Positions 44,072-57,510 of a stretch of 64,000 nucleotides of DNA are shown here, in pieces. The DNA is from Anaspis maculata. Its lineage: Eukaryota; Arthropoda; Insecta; Coleoptera; Scraptiidae. Every line of letters starts with the position of its first letter. Position 1 is the stretch's first letter. The translations under genes were made by a program, and so were the position numbers. The DNA is taken from positions 3,472,001 to 3,536,000 of the forward strand of contig OX421968.1 of assembly GCA_949128115.1 (NCBI GenBank), given 5' to 3'. The notes beneath the pieces are model-generated. The model saw only the letters and a program-made list of their open reading frames with translations. It was not told the origin of the DNA and did no database searches.

Positions 44072-46437
44072 CAGGGTGTCTACGGTTTAAGTGCTCTAAC
44101 TGTAGGGTTGTATTCTTTGGCCAAATGCAATAAAAATTTTCCCATACAATTTTTTTTTTTCGGGCTTCGGTTTCCAAGTTACAGGGTGTCAAAAAATTTG
44201 AAAGAAAATTGTTGACTTATTTTTCAATAAAGTATCTTGTAATTAGTGTAAGTAATACCGAACGAGAGCAATCATTTCTAATAAGTCTTCTTTCCAGTTA
44301 TTTTAATACTTTCAATAATACTGCAGCTCACAAAAGTCTCATCAGTCAATTTATTGTTATGATCGATTTTCATGTTTTTCAGCATAAAATGCTGTTTTTT
44401 TTCGAAAATGGTTGACTTTAGAGCTTCGGACCAGGAGTACCTTTTTTGCTTAGAATTGTCCCAGGAATCAGAGAATGTTTCAAAGATTGATTTTATCTCA
44501 GTGGCGTGCAGATAACCGGGGTTAATTGGTGGGTAACCCTAATATCTACGCCACTGGTTTTTCAACGAAGTAATGGTAAACCCTAAATGGAAGCTGATTA
44601 ATAGTCTATCAATAGTACCAAGTTTGGTTTTCGTAAAAATAGTAGTTACTAAGTTATAGCAAAAAAAGATTTTATTTTCAAAATTTTTGACACCCTGTAA
44701 CTCGGAAACTGAAGCCCGAAAGAAAAAAAATTATTAGAAAAATTTTCTTGCATTTGTAGTTCAGTCAAATTAAGCAAAAATCTGGCCAAACCGGAAATAA
44801 ATTCGTAAGCTGACAAAATTTGGTGGAGCGATCCAGAATTTAACGTAGAATAACATAGTGAAATTCCTGAAATTCCAAGGCTTGGATTTTTTTAGAACCA
44901 ATAAAAGAGCGCCATCCTTGAAAATTTTCGATTTTTTCTGAATAACTTGTCCTAAACTATCACCTTTAGAACACTAATACCTGCGAAGCAAATGTAGCCC
45001 GTTGAATTCTCAAAAGATCAGTACTAAACTCATTGCTTTGTGGTCAATGGTCTCTGAGATACAGCGTCTGCTGAAACTCAGTGAAAATTACTCAAAATTT
45101 ATTTCCGGATTTTACGTAACAATTTGCATAGTGTCAGTTCAGGGGCTGTAACGTGGACAGAAAATGTGCGAATTACAACGTGTTTCACATTTTTGGAAAG
45201 CCAATTCACCATTCGGTATCACACTTTTGTCTAGAAGTCGCCAACTTCAAAATGGTACTTTTCCTTGACCTTCGAAATCGATACCTTAAGTCCCGAAGAA
45301 TCCCCAAAAATCGATTATTTTCATACCTTGCCATTTGCCTAATTTTTCAAGTAGAGCAAAACCATCCAGGAAATACCTATGTGAAGAATTGAATACCAAA
45401 AAAGTAGGATGTTTCAGAATGTTTTTCCCAGTAATGGTTCCTGAGTTATATGGGTTGAAAGACTAAAATGACCTATTTGGAGAAAAAAATTGGTAGTCCG
45501 GACACTAACTGCTAATGCTGTACGGACCTTGCATTTGATGATACAAAATGCCACTTAGCAGACGTAGTGAATATACATACCTATGTATTTTCCACGTCTG
45601 CCAAGTGGCATCTTACACCTAAAATGCAAGGTCCGTACAGTATTCAGCAGTTAGTGTCCGAACTACCAATCTTTTTTCAAAATAGGTCGTTTTAGTCTTT
45701 CAACCCATATACCTCAAGAACGATTACTGAGACAAAGATTCTAAAACATGTTATTGTTTCGGTATTCAATCCTTCGCATATCCCCTAGATGGTTCTTCCA
45801 TACTTGGAAAATAAAGCAATTGGCATGCCATGAAAATAATCGATTTTTGGGGATTCTTCGGAACTTCAAGTATAGATTTCAAAGGTCGAGGAAAAGTACC
45901 ATTTTAAAGTTGGCGACTTCTAGACAAAAGTGTGATACCGAATGTTGAATTGGCTTCCCAAAAATGTAAAACACTGAAATCCGCACAGTTGCTGTCCACG
46001 TTACAGCCCCTGAACTGACACTATGCAAATTGTTACGTAAAATCCGGAAATAAATTTTGAGTCATTTTCACTGCGTTCTAGCAGATGCTGTATCTCAGAG
46101 ACTATTGACCACAAAGTGATGAATTATTTACTGATCTCTTGAGAATTTAACGGGCTACATTTGCTTCACTGGTTTTTGTGTTCTAAAGGTGATAGTTTAC
46201 AAGTTATTCAGAAAAAATCGAAAATTTAGAAGGATGGCGCTCTTTTATTGGTCCTAGAAAAAAGCCAAGCCTTGGAATTTTTGGGAATTTCAGTATGTTA
46301 TTCCACGTTAAATTCTGCATCGATCCATCAAATTTCGTCAACTTCCGAATTTATTTCCGGTTAAAACCTATTTTGACTGGACTATTGGCCAAAGACAACA
46401 ACCTTACAGTTAGAGCACTTAAACCGTGGACACCCTG
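44072..46437. mobile_element. Foldback element with CAGGGTGTC ends at the palindrome centre
   Basis: CAGGGTGTCTACGGTTTAAG pairs with CTTAAACCGTGGACACCCTG, flanked by TA. The arms meet near 45570, where GGACACTAACTGCTAATGCT and its complement surround a short spacer. The left arm has a secondary ~590-bp foldback at about 44146-44735 (CGGGCTTCGG...CCGAAG-type ends with CAGGGTGTC inside). No coding frames. Confidence 0.8.
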
Positions 46438-47485
46438 TATATTAGTATAACAATAATCATACTTACCGGGGTAAAACATTGAAAAAGGTAATGTTGAAAA
46501 TAATGGTAAGTTGAAGTCACTCCTTTGTTGAAAAATAGCAATGCAAAAGTTTTCTTTTCATAAATGAATCAAGGGGATGCGGATTTATCGATGATCGCAC
46601 AAAAACTTCTCAACAATCTATTGGTGGTCCAAAAAAAAAAAATTTTAATTTGTTGACCAGGCAAAGAAATTATTTTTTTTCTATAAGAAGAATGGAATTG
46701 ACATGACGAAAAATTTTATGATGGTCAAGAACAAAGTTGTTTAGGTCCTGTACGGTAGATAGGGCGGTACTGAATGGCGCATGGGAAAAATTCAGACATC
46801 TTGAAATTTTGAGGGGCCCCCAGTCGCCCCCTAATGGAGGCTGCGGACCCGAGTGCTGCGGGTCAAATCACTTGAAATATAATGTAGTTTGCATATGCCA
46901 AATTTCATTGCAGTATCACAAAATGCAGAATCAAAAAGCGTACCGCTGCAACTATAATCGAAAAAGCACAAAATTGAACCTTTCATTTCTTTGGTAAGTT
47001 GTAGAACCTATCTGCAAATATAATGTCAGTGTGATAGGCATAAGAATGGAAGTATAGTACGTGGGAGGGAAGTGGTAGGGTGATGATGTGGGAGAGCGGT
47101 GAGGTGATGAATCGCCTGATATTTTTGCGGCAAATTTAAAATCAGAAAAGCCAGGATTTTGCTTGAAATCAGGACAAATCAGTATTTTTGCTTAAAATCA
47201 GGACAAATCAGTACGTGAACGTAAAACAGGACAAAGGTGTAAAAATCTAAACCTGTCCTTACCAAATCAGGACGGTTGGTCACCTTACTCATCGGTCGCT
47301 TGCATGCTGTATTGCAGTGTAGGTGGCTGGTCGTCTATGTGAGTCGTGTGTTTCGTCCCTCTTACGTTTTCAATTAAAAATTGTTATTTTCGAGCACCAA
47401 TGACCAGGCTTCCTCAGGTTTTGCAGTTTCAAACCCTCTTTGAGCCTGCGTTAGATTTTCAACAACTCTGGTTGCCTATACCTAC

Positions 47486-47860
47486 TTATAATAATAATAA
47501 TAATAATAATAAAGGCCTTTATTTATAGGGCGAAGTTTAGCCAGAGCTATTCCACTCAACCCCACTTATGACAGCGATGACAAATTAAAACTTATTGGGC
47601 ACGGGAGCCTCACTCGTGAGTACTCTGCGGAGAGTCGATATATTGGATTTCGAGACGCCAGACCATCGAGCATCGGCCTCGTATGCCCCAACACTGATGA
47701 GACCCAATAGGTCGAAACACGGGTGTGTCTGTTGGGTTTCGATGGTGGTGCTCGGTCGGTCTGGCGTGTAGGATTCCTCATTCATTATCATTAACTTTGC
47801 TTTATTGAAAGCGTGAACCTTTGCATTTATTAAATTAAAATTAATTTTGTGAGCCACTGA
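47486..47860 (-). mobile_element. 3' end of a retroelement with (TTA)n tail
   Basis: On the - strand this reads toward GAGTGGAATAGCTCTGGCTA then AACTTCGCC and ends in (TTA)n, seen as (ATA)n at 47487-47513. The AGTGG...GGCTA.ACTTCGCC ending resembles the tail of the 5S-derived SINE at 2725-2800. The 71- and 90-codon ORFs here show no domain. It probably represents the LINE 3' end that the SINE shares. Confidence 0.55.
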
Positions 47861-48924
47861 GTAGAATAACCTTAGCTACTAAGGGAAAATGAACCGTTCC
47901 GTTTTATTGGGCCACGATTATAAGTAACTACAGTTCCGCGAGGGCGCGAGGCAGGTAGGTATAATTATGGAAGTGACAGATCGCTGAATATCCGATAAAT
48001 CCGCATTTAATTTTGTATAAAATTAAGGCATAGTTTCATATATGTACATACTGTGATCATACAAGACTTCCGGAAGCCATAAACAACTCTCGTGCGCATC
48101 GTTACAACAAGCATGTAGAAAACTTTAACATGGTTGCTTTGAAACACCATCGGATATACCTAATCAGGTACCTTCACCTACCTAGCGATTAAATAGATGT
48201 GCCACGCAGTTTCTGTTCAAATTGATACGGATTGGGGAGTTTTTCTGTTGCTTTTTTGCGTAAGTAAGTAATTGAATTAAAGTTCGAGAAGGGAACAGTT
48301 TGGAGAGAGAATGGGGTGGTTACGTGGAAGAAATTGGCGACGACGATAATAACGACTGGACGTTAATCTGTGAGAGCGTGTAAATTCCGGACAGAATTAT
48401 AGTACGATAAATTCGAGTTAGAACATTAAATTATTTAGAAGAGGCAGCAATTTGTTACTGAAATAATCTTTAAACCAAGACTCGACCCTCATAATTCTGG
48501 CCGGTCATGAATATATCATGGGCTTATGTCCCCTAACAAATCTGCGGTACATAATCGAATTTATATACAAGAGCGCGCTAAAAAAATACCCGGCTAAGAG
48601 AAAGTTTTCAATCAAATGAAATAATTCCCCGGGAGAGCAATTTTCCAGCGCTCAGTCATTCAAATGCCGGGCGTAAGATGACTGGTCCAGCGAGGAGGAC
48701 GAACCCCAGGGGCCGGTAAATTACACTTACTGCCTCGCGCTCACATCAACACGCCGCTCGCCCCGGTCTCCTATCCCTCCCCCCTCCGGCCCGCCGCATT
48801 TCATAAAATTACATTCGCAAATAGGGGTTACATTCGCGTTAACTCCTGTACGGATCAACTCCAGCCGTTATCTTTTTACCTGCTAACACTTGCCACAGCA
48901 GGATGACTTAACACATCTTCATAC
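47861..48924. other. Shox intron 2, 3' part nearest exon 2; no element seen
   Basis: Low-repeat sequence that becomes GC-richer at 48640-48830. Its lack of recognisable repeats next to a developmental exon makes it a candidate for conserved regulatory DNA, but nothing specific is visible. Confidence 0.4.
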
Positions 48925-48982
48925 CTTTTTGAATTTGACTTTCGTGTTTCCTACATTTGGCCCTCCTGTTCTGGAACCACAC
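48925..48982 (-). CDS. Shox: Shox-type homeobox protein, recognition-helix exon
   Basis: This 58-bp exon, bounded by TTTCAG and GTATGA, encodes VWFQNRRAKCRKHESQIQK plus one base. It supplies homeodomain helix 3 with Gln50 and Asn51, the DNA-contacting residues. Splitting the homeobox after the VQ codons before VWF is the usual intron position in paired-like genes. It is too short for a standard ORF search and was found from the splice sites. Confidence 0.95.
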
Positions 48983-50450
<1,468 letters not shown>

Positions 50451-50451
50451 A

Positions 50452-50735
50452 TTTTTTTTTACTTTTGTAAGTCTTTTTTTTTTGGCGGAGGGCGGGTATC
50501 AGTGTAGTCACTGGCAGCACCACCTTAGCACCGCCTCAGTACTCTGGAAAGAGTTTATAGCACACTTTTTCGATGTCCTTCCTTTCCCTTGACGTGAGTG
50601 CACGGTAGTACACGCCAAGGCACTAGAGAGCTCATGAAAATTTCTATCTGGCCCGAGCCGGATTCGAACTCACGATGCTTGGAATTGCTTTCAAAGACGG
50701 ACTCCCTCGCGCTGCTATCGGTTAAAAGTCTTGAC
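50452..50735 (-). mobile_element. tRNA-derived SINE
   Basis: Read from 50735 downward. ATAGCAGCGCGAGGGAG resembles a polymerase III box A, and GAGTTCGAATCCGGCTC contains an exact box B core GTTCGAATCC about 50 bases later. A ~160-bp tRNA-unrelated body follows. The element ends in an A-rich tail, seen as T runs at 50452-50480. It lies in the presumed 5' intron of Shox. Confidence 0.65.
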
Positions 50736-51420
50736 TGACTCTTGAATATTCAGATTTGCTTAGAACGTGATCAGATGGAGCATCAAGTTGAATTCGCAGT
50801 ATGTATTATTGTATATATTTCAAAATGATCAGATGTGACTATTTAGTCTTGCTGGTGAAGCCACCCGCATTTGGCGGGCCTAAAATAATCCGGAGGAAAA
50901 TAATTCAAAGCCGTGAAATCGAGGTATGAGAATGTGAATATTCAGAGTCAAGGCATCATTAAAAGATGTCGCTAGTTATTTAATTCATTCGTGTAAATCC
51001 CGCAAAGCTCTACAACATAATTTATTTGCTCCTCATCGACAATTCTATAACACCGTCCCTGCTCGATGTCCGATGAATTGGTGAATTGGTGCATATGGAG
51101 TAAAGAACCCGCACTTCAACCAAACCAGTTGTCGCCGTGTCGTACTCCTGCCGTTAAAGCGCTCCGTTCCGTGCTGCCCGCTAGCTGCCGCCATCATCCG
51201 ATGTTCACGTGGTGTCACCCGGTGTCCCAGCGCAGTGGAGTAAATTACCCATTGGAATTCCACGGCTATACGCCGTTCGCGGTCGTTTTGGATGCGAAAA
51301 AATATTCCGAAATTGCTGGGAATGGAGGATATCGCCGGAGATTGACCGTGGTACCTGGACCAATCCTCCTGGGCTGCCGTCCGCTCCCGACTTGTCACGT
51401 CCGCTGCCGAGTGCTTCTGC

Positions 51421-51995
51421 GGGCCTGTTAGCGAAGAGTTTTAGTCCCCTTCGAGGAAGCTGAGTTAGAACCCGTTTATGTTGCGTCGCGACCCTCCTAG
51501 AGGCCGAAGCGTCGAAGCCCCAATGATGAGCCCCAGCCCACTTGGAAAATGACGAGTCGATTCCCCCCGGCTGATGTGTCTCAAAGGCCCCCTGGAGAAA
51601 GTCGAGTTGGAACCCTTCGGAGTCGTGTTTTGGTCCCCTTGGGGGCACGCTGAGTCGAGAACCCTCCAGGTTGAGTTTTGACCCTCCGAGAGACTGATGA
51701 GTTGCTTCCCCCGTTGAGTTGCAACCCGTCTCTAGGATGTCGTGTCAGAGCCCTTGGACGTTGAGTCTTGACCCGCCTCCAGGTGTCGAGTCAGAGCCCT
51801 CCGACGACGAGCTCCAGCCCTTTTTCCAGGTCGATGTGCCAAGGCCCTTCCGGGGTTGAGTTTCGACCCTTCTCCAAGTCGTAGAGTTGGGACCCGTTGA
51901 CGAAGTGTTTCGAACCCCCTCCAGGATGCTGAGTCGCGTTCCCTCCACGATGAGTTCTAGCCCACCTCGAGGATGTCGAGTTGAAACCCCTAAAT
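51421..51995. repeat. Degenerate minisatellite, ~47-bp period
   Basis: About twelve units of the type GTTGAGTTYCGACCC...TCTCCAGG.TGTCGAGTCAGAGCCC. Each unit is built from two related ~23-bp halves centred on GAGT...CCC. The region is GC-rich compared with its surroundings. ORFs crossing it (up to 147 codons on -) are repeat by-products. Confidence 0.75.
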
Positions 51996-53960
51996 GAACC
52001 AGGCCCGATAGAAATGAGGTCTCTCGTTTCGGTATCTCGTGTGGCGGAGTGATGACCTCGACGAGCGGGAGGTTAGTCTTGGTGAGTTGGGATAGTTGCT
52101 TACGGTTAGGCTTTGTCGGAAAAATGTATGATGGAGCTCACGCGTGCGTTCTGAATCTGCCTGCACGTGCTGGTATCTGCGCTACTGTCTGCCGTCAGGT
52201 ACAGCCACTTTCAAGCCTCGTCCTTTGTTGGATACCTTCATAGAAAGGTATTCGCGCTCTTGGGCCCTCTGGACTTGGCTTTGTGACTGCGGTACTCAGA
52301 GCACCGGACCTAGTGGGTTAGATCTGGAAACTCGCGGGTGAGCTTCTTCTGCGTTTCTGAAGCTCCTAGTTATTCGGAAAATGTAAATTTTGAGAACTAC
52401 GGGAAAAATCAAGTAATTGAAATAAAATAGAATCGTGTTCGTATCGGGGTTCGGACCCTGCCGTAGAGTCGCCATTGTTGATCGGATTGATGGACACCCC
52501 CCCCCCCCCTCCTTGAAACTAATGATTTTGTTTTAGCGCCACGACCGTTCCTGATATTTCCATATAGAGCTTGTTACGGGAATGAAGACGTTCTTATTCG
52601 AAACTGATGAATTCAATCCGGTACCCAACGACGCCATCGTTCAGATAGGGACTTTGTAAAAATGAATTGTTATTAGGGCTCGATCAGGAATAGTGTAGAC
52701 GCCGATTATTTCGCGTTAGGGCAAAGATTATTTCGACGCCTCTCCGCATCGGCTTTTCGGCGAACACCCTGTACAGTCAATTCTCTGCGTTTTGTTTTTC
52801 CTGGCTGCGGCCTTCTCTCACAAATTGCTGAACAACAACGAACTAGCGCGTATACGGGGCGTGCTCAAAACGTTCTCCAAATTAAATTTGTATCTTGACT
52901 AGAGTAATTGTTTCGCGCTCACCATCGGTTTGAAAGTTTTTGGAAGGGCGAAATTTGGTTCAACATTTCCGGTTATAGACACGCGCGACCGCGGGAATCT
53001 TTCTGAGCGTTGGGGGCGACTCACGGTGAAAAAAGGGAATAGGCCCCCACAAAGGTAGCCATATCCAATCCTTTCCAAACGGGCAAAAGAGACCATGGCC
53101 CAAAAAGAAGCAACAGCCTTTGAAAAGAATGCCACAATTAGGTGGGCTACCATACACACACCGGCCCACAAATCTTGGATAGCACTCGTGGTCGAAGTCA
53201 CTCTTCCCTTTTCAGTGTCTAGAAGCCGGGCCTAACCCTAACATAACCTCTAACACTAACATGAATGTTGGATCTGATTTAATCACAAAAAGAACTTTGA
53301 ACCGCGAAAACCAGTCAGAATTAAATGTCGGTCAAGGTGTAGAGCCAGGTGTTCGTCGGAGGGTTGGGGTGTTGGGACGTCTGAAATAATTAGGGGAAAG
53401 GTATCTCTTCGGGAATAGGTTAGATCTTTTAGATAATTTAGCCTGCGCTGTGAAGGTAGGACTAGGTATAGGAGCGAGCCATTATTTAAACATTTTGAAT
53501 TGTACATAGAAGTCAATAGATTGGTGTTATGTTAAAACTTTAACTGTGTCTTATTGCGTTCAAACTCGTAGTCAGACCTGTCTCAACAATCTCGAGAACT
53601 CTATAATCGAACAACAAGAAGAGAGGCACAACGGGATGTCGTCCTGATACTAGATGATCATCGGCCAAGCGGTTCCAAAAGCGGGAAAAGTGATTTAATT
53701 CAAATAAGTTGAATTAAATGCCAGTATAATGGGTTGTCTACCCATTCAGGGGTACAAGACGATAGCTGGGGTCGTTTCACTGGACACACGGTATAATTTT
53801 GGGGTTTTCTTTTCGAAATCGAGTTAATTCCTGTGCAACTCTCGCTTTAATTATAAAAGATGAGATATAATTTCACACTTATAGTTTCTCAAAGAAGCTC
53901 CTAAAGAAAAATTAAAGCTTGACACCCGGAGTGTTTTATTCAACCAACGCTGCTAGAGAG
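51996..53960. other. Possible degraded LTR-element leader; no gene
   Basis: On the - strand the words CAACAATGGCGACTCTACGG (about 52485-52466) look like an LTR end followed by a TGGCGAC-type primer-binding site. If so, the GC-rich 51.0-52.4 kb would be downstream leader DNA. No gag, pol or paired LTR was found. The 100-codon ORF at 52899-53201 (-) has no convincing domain. Confidence 0.25.
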
Positions 53961-53965
53961 TAGAA

Positions 53966-54580
53966 ACAGCTCTGATAGTGCCGTCTCTTGTGAAAATGGG
54001 GCCTCGAGCACAAGGTAAATGGGGGCCCTCTTATAAAGGTGCGAGACAAAATATGACCTGGTCAGGACCGCTGGCCCGCAATTTTACTAAGCCTCTTGGC
54101 CAAAAGGGGCCCCAAAATTTGATCTATGAGTGGCCCCACATTCCCGGATACAGAAGTCGGAAGAGAAATAGATTGATTCAATTTTGTTCTTGCTTTGAGG
54201 AAATCATCATGAGCACGAAAACCAAATATTGATAGTGATAAAAAAGCTCCTTCCTGTTGATTTTTTAGATTCTTGAAGAATCCACCGAAACAGCGAATAG
54301 CGGTCATTTATTAGGCTGAGTTTCGTTTGCGCTGGGGTCCTAGAAGTTTTTGATTTCTTTTATCACGCGTTGTCAAAAAACCACAATGGAGGAAAGGCGC
54401 ACGATCAGTTCAAAAAATCCTGACATAACTGAATAAATGAATGGGATATGAGAACAATTTTATTTTACAAAAATCGTCATTAGTTTTGTAAATTCATGAA
54501 GATCTGGGGGCCCCTAGAAGACCGGGATCCCTGGGCACAGGCCCTTCTGGCCCATGCCTAAAGACGGCAGTGGCTCTGAA
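53966..54580. mobile_element. Candidate hAT-like MITE with TGCCGTCT ends
   Basis: CAGCTCTGATAGTGCCGTCT at the left and AGACGGCAGTGGCTCTG at the right are imperfect inverted ends. GGGGGCCC words lie near both. No clean 8-bp duplication was found. Non-coding. Confidence 0.45.
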
Positions 54581-54950
54581 ACACCAAAAGTTGCACTTTT
54601 CCATTATTATGCGGTTACCTTTACCTACAACTGCTACCTTCACTGAAAGATGGCATTATCGGTTTTTCAGTTTTTTTTTTCATTTCAATTTTGACTTTAA
54701 ATCTCGAAATCGAATCGAATTTTGATTTTTTCAAGATCGTGGTCACAAGCTCAAAAATCGATAGCAAGTAATAATTACAAAAATTTTATATCCCACGGTA
54801 ACTGATTTACATAGACTTTTAGAATAAGTGTCAATATAAGTCAGTTGTTCATTACAAACTACCAGTACTGCCACTTTCCTATTGTGCTTTTAGCAATAGG
54901 TTATAATAACAAATATATATGCCAAATAATAAATCTACATAGTTGCTGAA

Positions 54951-55023
54951 TGGGTATCGCGTAATGGATTAGCACTCCGGCTTTATACTGGAAAGGTACC
55001 TGCACTCGAACCCCGCACCCCGC
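54951..55023 (+). mobile_element. tRNA-Gln-like sequence, pseudogene or SINE head
   Basis: GCGTAATGGATTAGCACTCC matches the D-arm/box A of tRNA-Gln. TCCGG/CTGGA can form the anticodon stem around CTTTATA, and GCACTCGAACCCCGC resembles box B. The loop would give a TTA anticodon and the acceptor stem does not pair, so it is not a working tRNA. About 120 bp of unrelated sequence follows, as in a SINE. Confidence 0.55.
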
Positions 55024-55140
55024 ATAAATAGCCGACGTCCGTGTGAAATGTTGCAATGATTGTTGATTGATTCCCTTTGACTTTGAATGAGCCCAACTGG
55101 AGAGATCCCGTTAAACTACAGAACGTGTACGTGACACTTT

Positions 55141-55905
55141 CCCAAACGTATTACAACACAGATGGTGCAACTATATTGTAGCGCATTACTGATTTCTCAT
55201 TTTTGCCGAATTTGAATTGAACAAAAAATCAGATGGAATGAATTTTAATCGAAAATTTAAAAACGAGCTTTTATCTCGCCGCGCCGGGCCGATAAGCCAG
55301 CGGTATTAAATGGGCGTGTTGGGTGTTAATACTCGTATGAAGATTGAAAGTGCAAATGCGTGTAGCATTAAATATGTTTTTGAGCCGCCCAACAACCATC
55401 CCTAAAATAAATCTAATCCGGCCGTCTGTCTACCCGTACATTTAAGGCTATTCTGCCCTGATTGAGTTTGTGCTCTACCGAAAGGACAATCTACTTAACG
55501 TGCCACCCTTCTACTTTTTCACCGCCTTGCTAATTTCTTTACAGACTTTTTGTCTGGTGCGTTAATTAATTACATTTCCTTAATTAAAGTAGGTACCCAA
55601 CGTTGAGATGTTTCCTATTACCCTCCTCAAGGTAATGTAAATGAAGAAATAATCAGTTAATTGCCACGACGGGTGGGGACCGTAGAGCAATGCAACTCCC
55701 ACAGGGGGATTATTATACATATAACAACGACAGCCATAAACCGTACGCTTTATTCATTCACCTATCTAGCCTAAGGTAGCTGGAATTTGTATATGAGCGG
55801 CGCATGACATGGGAGCCTAGGTACATGTACCTTACCTAATTATTCTCCATTAGAGCTAAGGATGATCCAAAACTTAAGTGGAGAAATAGTTACAAGGTGG
55901 AATAA
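55141..55905. other. No gene recognised
   Basis: Non-coding sequence with no repeats identified. Confidence 0.45.
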
Positions 55906-56902
55906 TTTAAGGACGGAGTTGAATTGGTAAAACAAGCGTTGCGAAATCAATCCCTCTGGGTTTGTTCCTTGACGGATTCTTACCATTTTGGTCTCTTTCG
56001 AAAGCCACAAGCGAGGGGTCTTCCACTAGGTGAAAATTTATACACGTAATGCCAAATTACGGTAATCTTTTGGTAATTCTTGGTAATTCCAGTAATCTCA
56101 AGGAATGCTGCAATAATTCAGGTAATTCCTAGATAATGCCAGTAATTCAAAAGTAATGCCATGCAATCTCATGTAATCTCAAGTAATGCATTGTAATGTG
56201 CTGTAATGCAAGGTAATTACATGTAATGCACTTTTACGCCTTTTTGTATATAATCCTACATTATACAGCCAAAAATTCGATAAACTGACCGAAAACATCA
56301 TAAAATGTGAAAATAATAGGAATATCTACTTTGAAAAATTCCATTGAGGTACCTACATTGCACGGAATTATCGATACCTTTAGGTAATAAGGCCCAGTAT
56401 TTCAGTTGGAGTAATCAACTTTCGTTTAGTGAAACTTAGTTCAATTACTGCGGGTGCGGAGAGACAGTTTGTTGCAACTATTAAATCTATGGCAACTAAA
56501 CCAAGTCTTATTTAACGAAAATTTAACTTCAGCTGAAATACTGGGCCTAAATATCTGATCTCAATATAAGTATGTATACTTCACTTTTTTATTCAGAAGC
56601 ATTGTATCCTGTATTTGATACTTTCTTTGGAATGTATTCTTTGTTGTTAGGTAAACCAACCCAAAATGTTGGGAAGACGTAATAAACTATAATGGCTTAT
56701 CTTATATGATCGTGAATGGCACAGCGCTCGAGTCTCGAACATTTTTTCCGTAATCGTTTTGTTAGATTAAAGAGAACTTGGAATGTCTTGTGGATTTTGA
56801 CACAACTTCTCGAGTGTCAAGCATACATGAATCGCGAAATCGATCTATGCCGGGTGTCAGCGCGAAACAGTATGACAGTGTGTGCTGTGTGGGTATCAGT
56901 AT

Positions 56903-57084
56903 CACAGTGACGTAGCTAGGGGGGTCCAGGAGTTCCGAGCCCCCCCCCAGAAGGCCCATAGAAGCGCCCTTTTTTTAATTCTTTTTTTGTCTACGGCACT
57001 ATTTTGCTTGCCTCACTTGCACTTCTTTACAAAACTTTGGGTCGGACCCCCCCCAAAATGGAAATCCTGGCGGCTACGTCACCG
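56903..57084. mobile_element. Candidate MITE with GTGACGTAGC ends
   Basis: CAGTGACGTAGCTAGGGGGG at the left and GGCGGCTACGTCACCGG at the right are inverted, with CCCCCC runs inside. This resembles the widespread CAGTGGCGTAGC hAT-like MITE end. About 180 bp; the duplication is unclear. Confidence 0.55.
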
Positions 57085-57510
57085 GGTATAATATCACTCG
57101 ATAAAAAAAATTTTGGAAAATGAAAATGAGTCGACGTCTGTCGATTGTTTTGAATTGTCTAAACATCATTTAATTTGTTGGATTCGCCCTGTTTTTTGGG
57201 ACTTTTTCCCCTTCGCCTGCTGAAAATCGGTTCAAATAAACTCATAAATAGTGAGTTTACTCAGATTATTTCACACAAAATTTGGTTCGTTTTCTAAATT
57301 GACATTTTGTTACCATTTTTGACACAGATCAATGAAGTTTCCTAGAAATTCAGTCAATTCTCACTGTCCAATTTTCACTCAGAAGATGAACTCATGTTTC
57401 ATGTCTCTCCAAATCTTGTAATTCACTCATCAATGGGATTTTCGAGAAGCTTTTTAACGGTGTACCTATGTAAGGTACCAATCGCCAATCGTTACCGGAC
57501 GATTTTCATA

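Larger units (their letters stand above)
43035..46960. mobile_element. Large palindromic element inside the hAT-like element
   Basis: ATAATAGTTGCAGCGGTACG at the left pairs with CGTACCGCTGCAACTATAAT at the right. Further pairing covers 43180-43660 against 46445-46930 (for example GACTGGGGGCCCCTC against GAGGGGCCCCCAGTC). The left half is longer because of insertions at 43075, 43664 and about 44140. The original dyad centre, ACTAATA/TATTAGT, is where another foldback element inserted. Confidence 0.85.
42722..47287. mobile_element. 4,566-bp hAT-like element in Shox intron 2
   Basis: The termini TAAGGTGACCAA and TTGGTCACCTTA are inverted, and CTCATCGG is duplicated exactly at 42714-42721 and 47288-47295. 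Subterminal words AATCAGGACA occur at both ends (42750; 47150-47275). An 8-bp duplication is typical of hAT but also of some other superfamilies. No transposase frame was found. Most of the interior is a large palindrome, so the mobile unit is the thin outer shell plus later insertions. Confidence 0.85.

Noticed and set aside
51205..51648. 147-codon ORF on the - strand in GC-rich DNA
   Set aside because: It overlaps the minisatellite, competes with other long frames on both strands, and shows no conserved motif. Long frames are expected in GC-rich repeats.
52960..53169. Possible retroviral-type zinc knuckle (CCFFLGHGLFC) on the - strand
   Set aside because: The spacing does not fit CxxCxxxxHxxxxC and there is no surrounding gag-like sequence.
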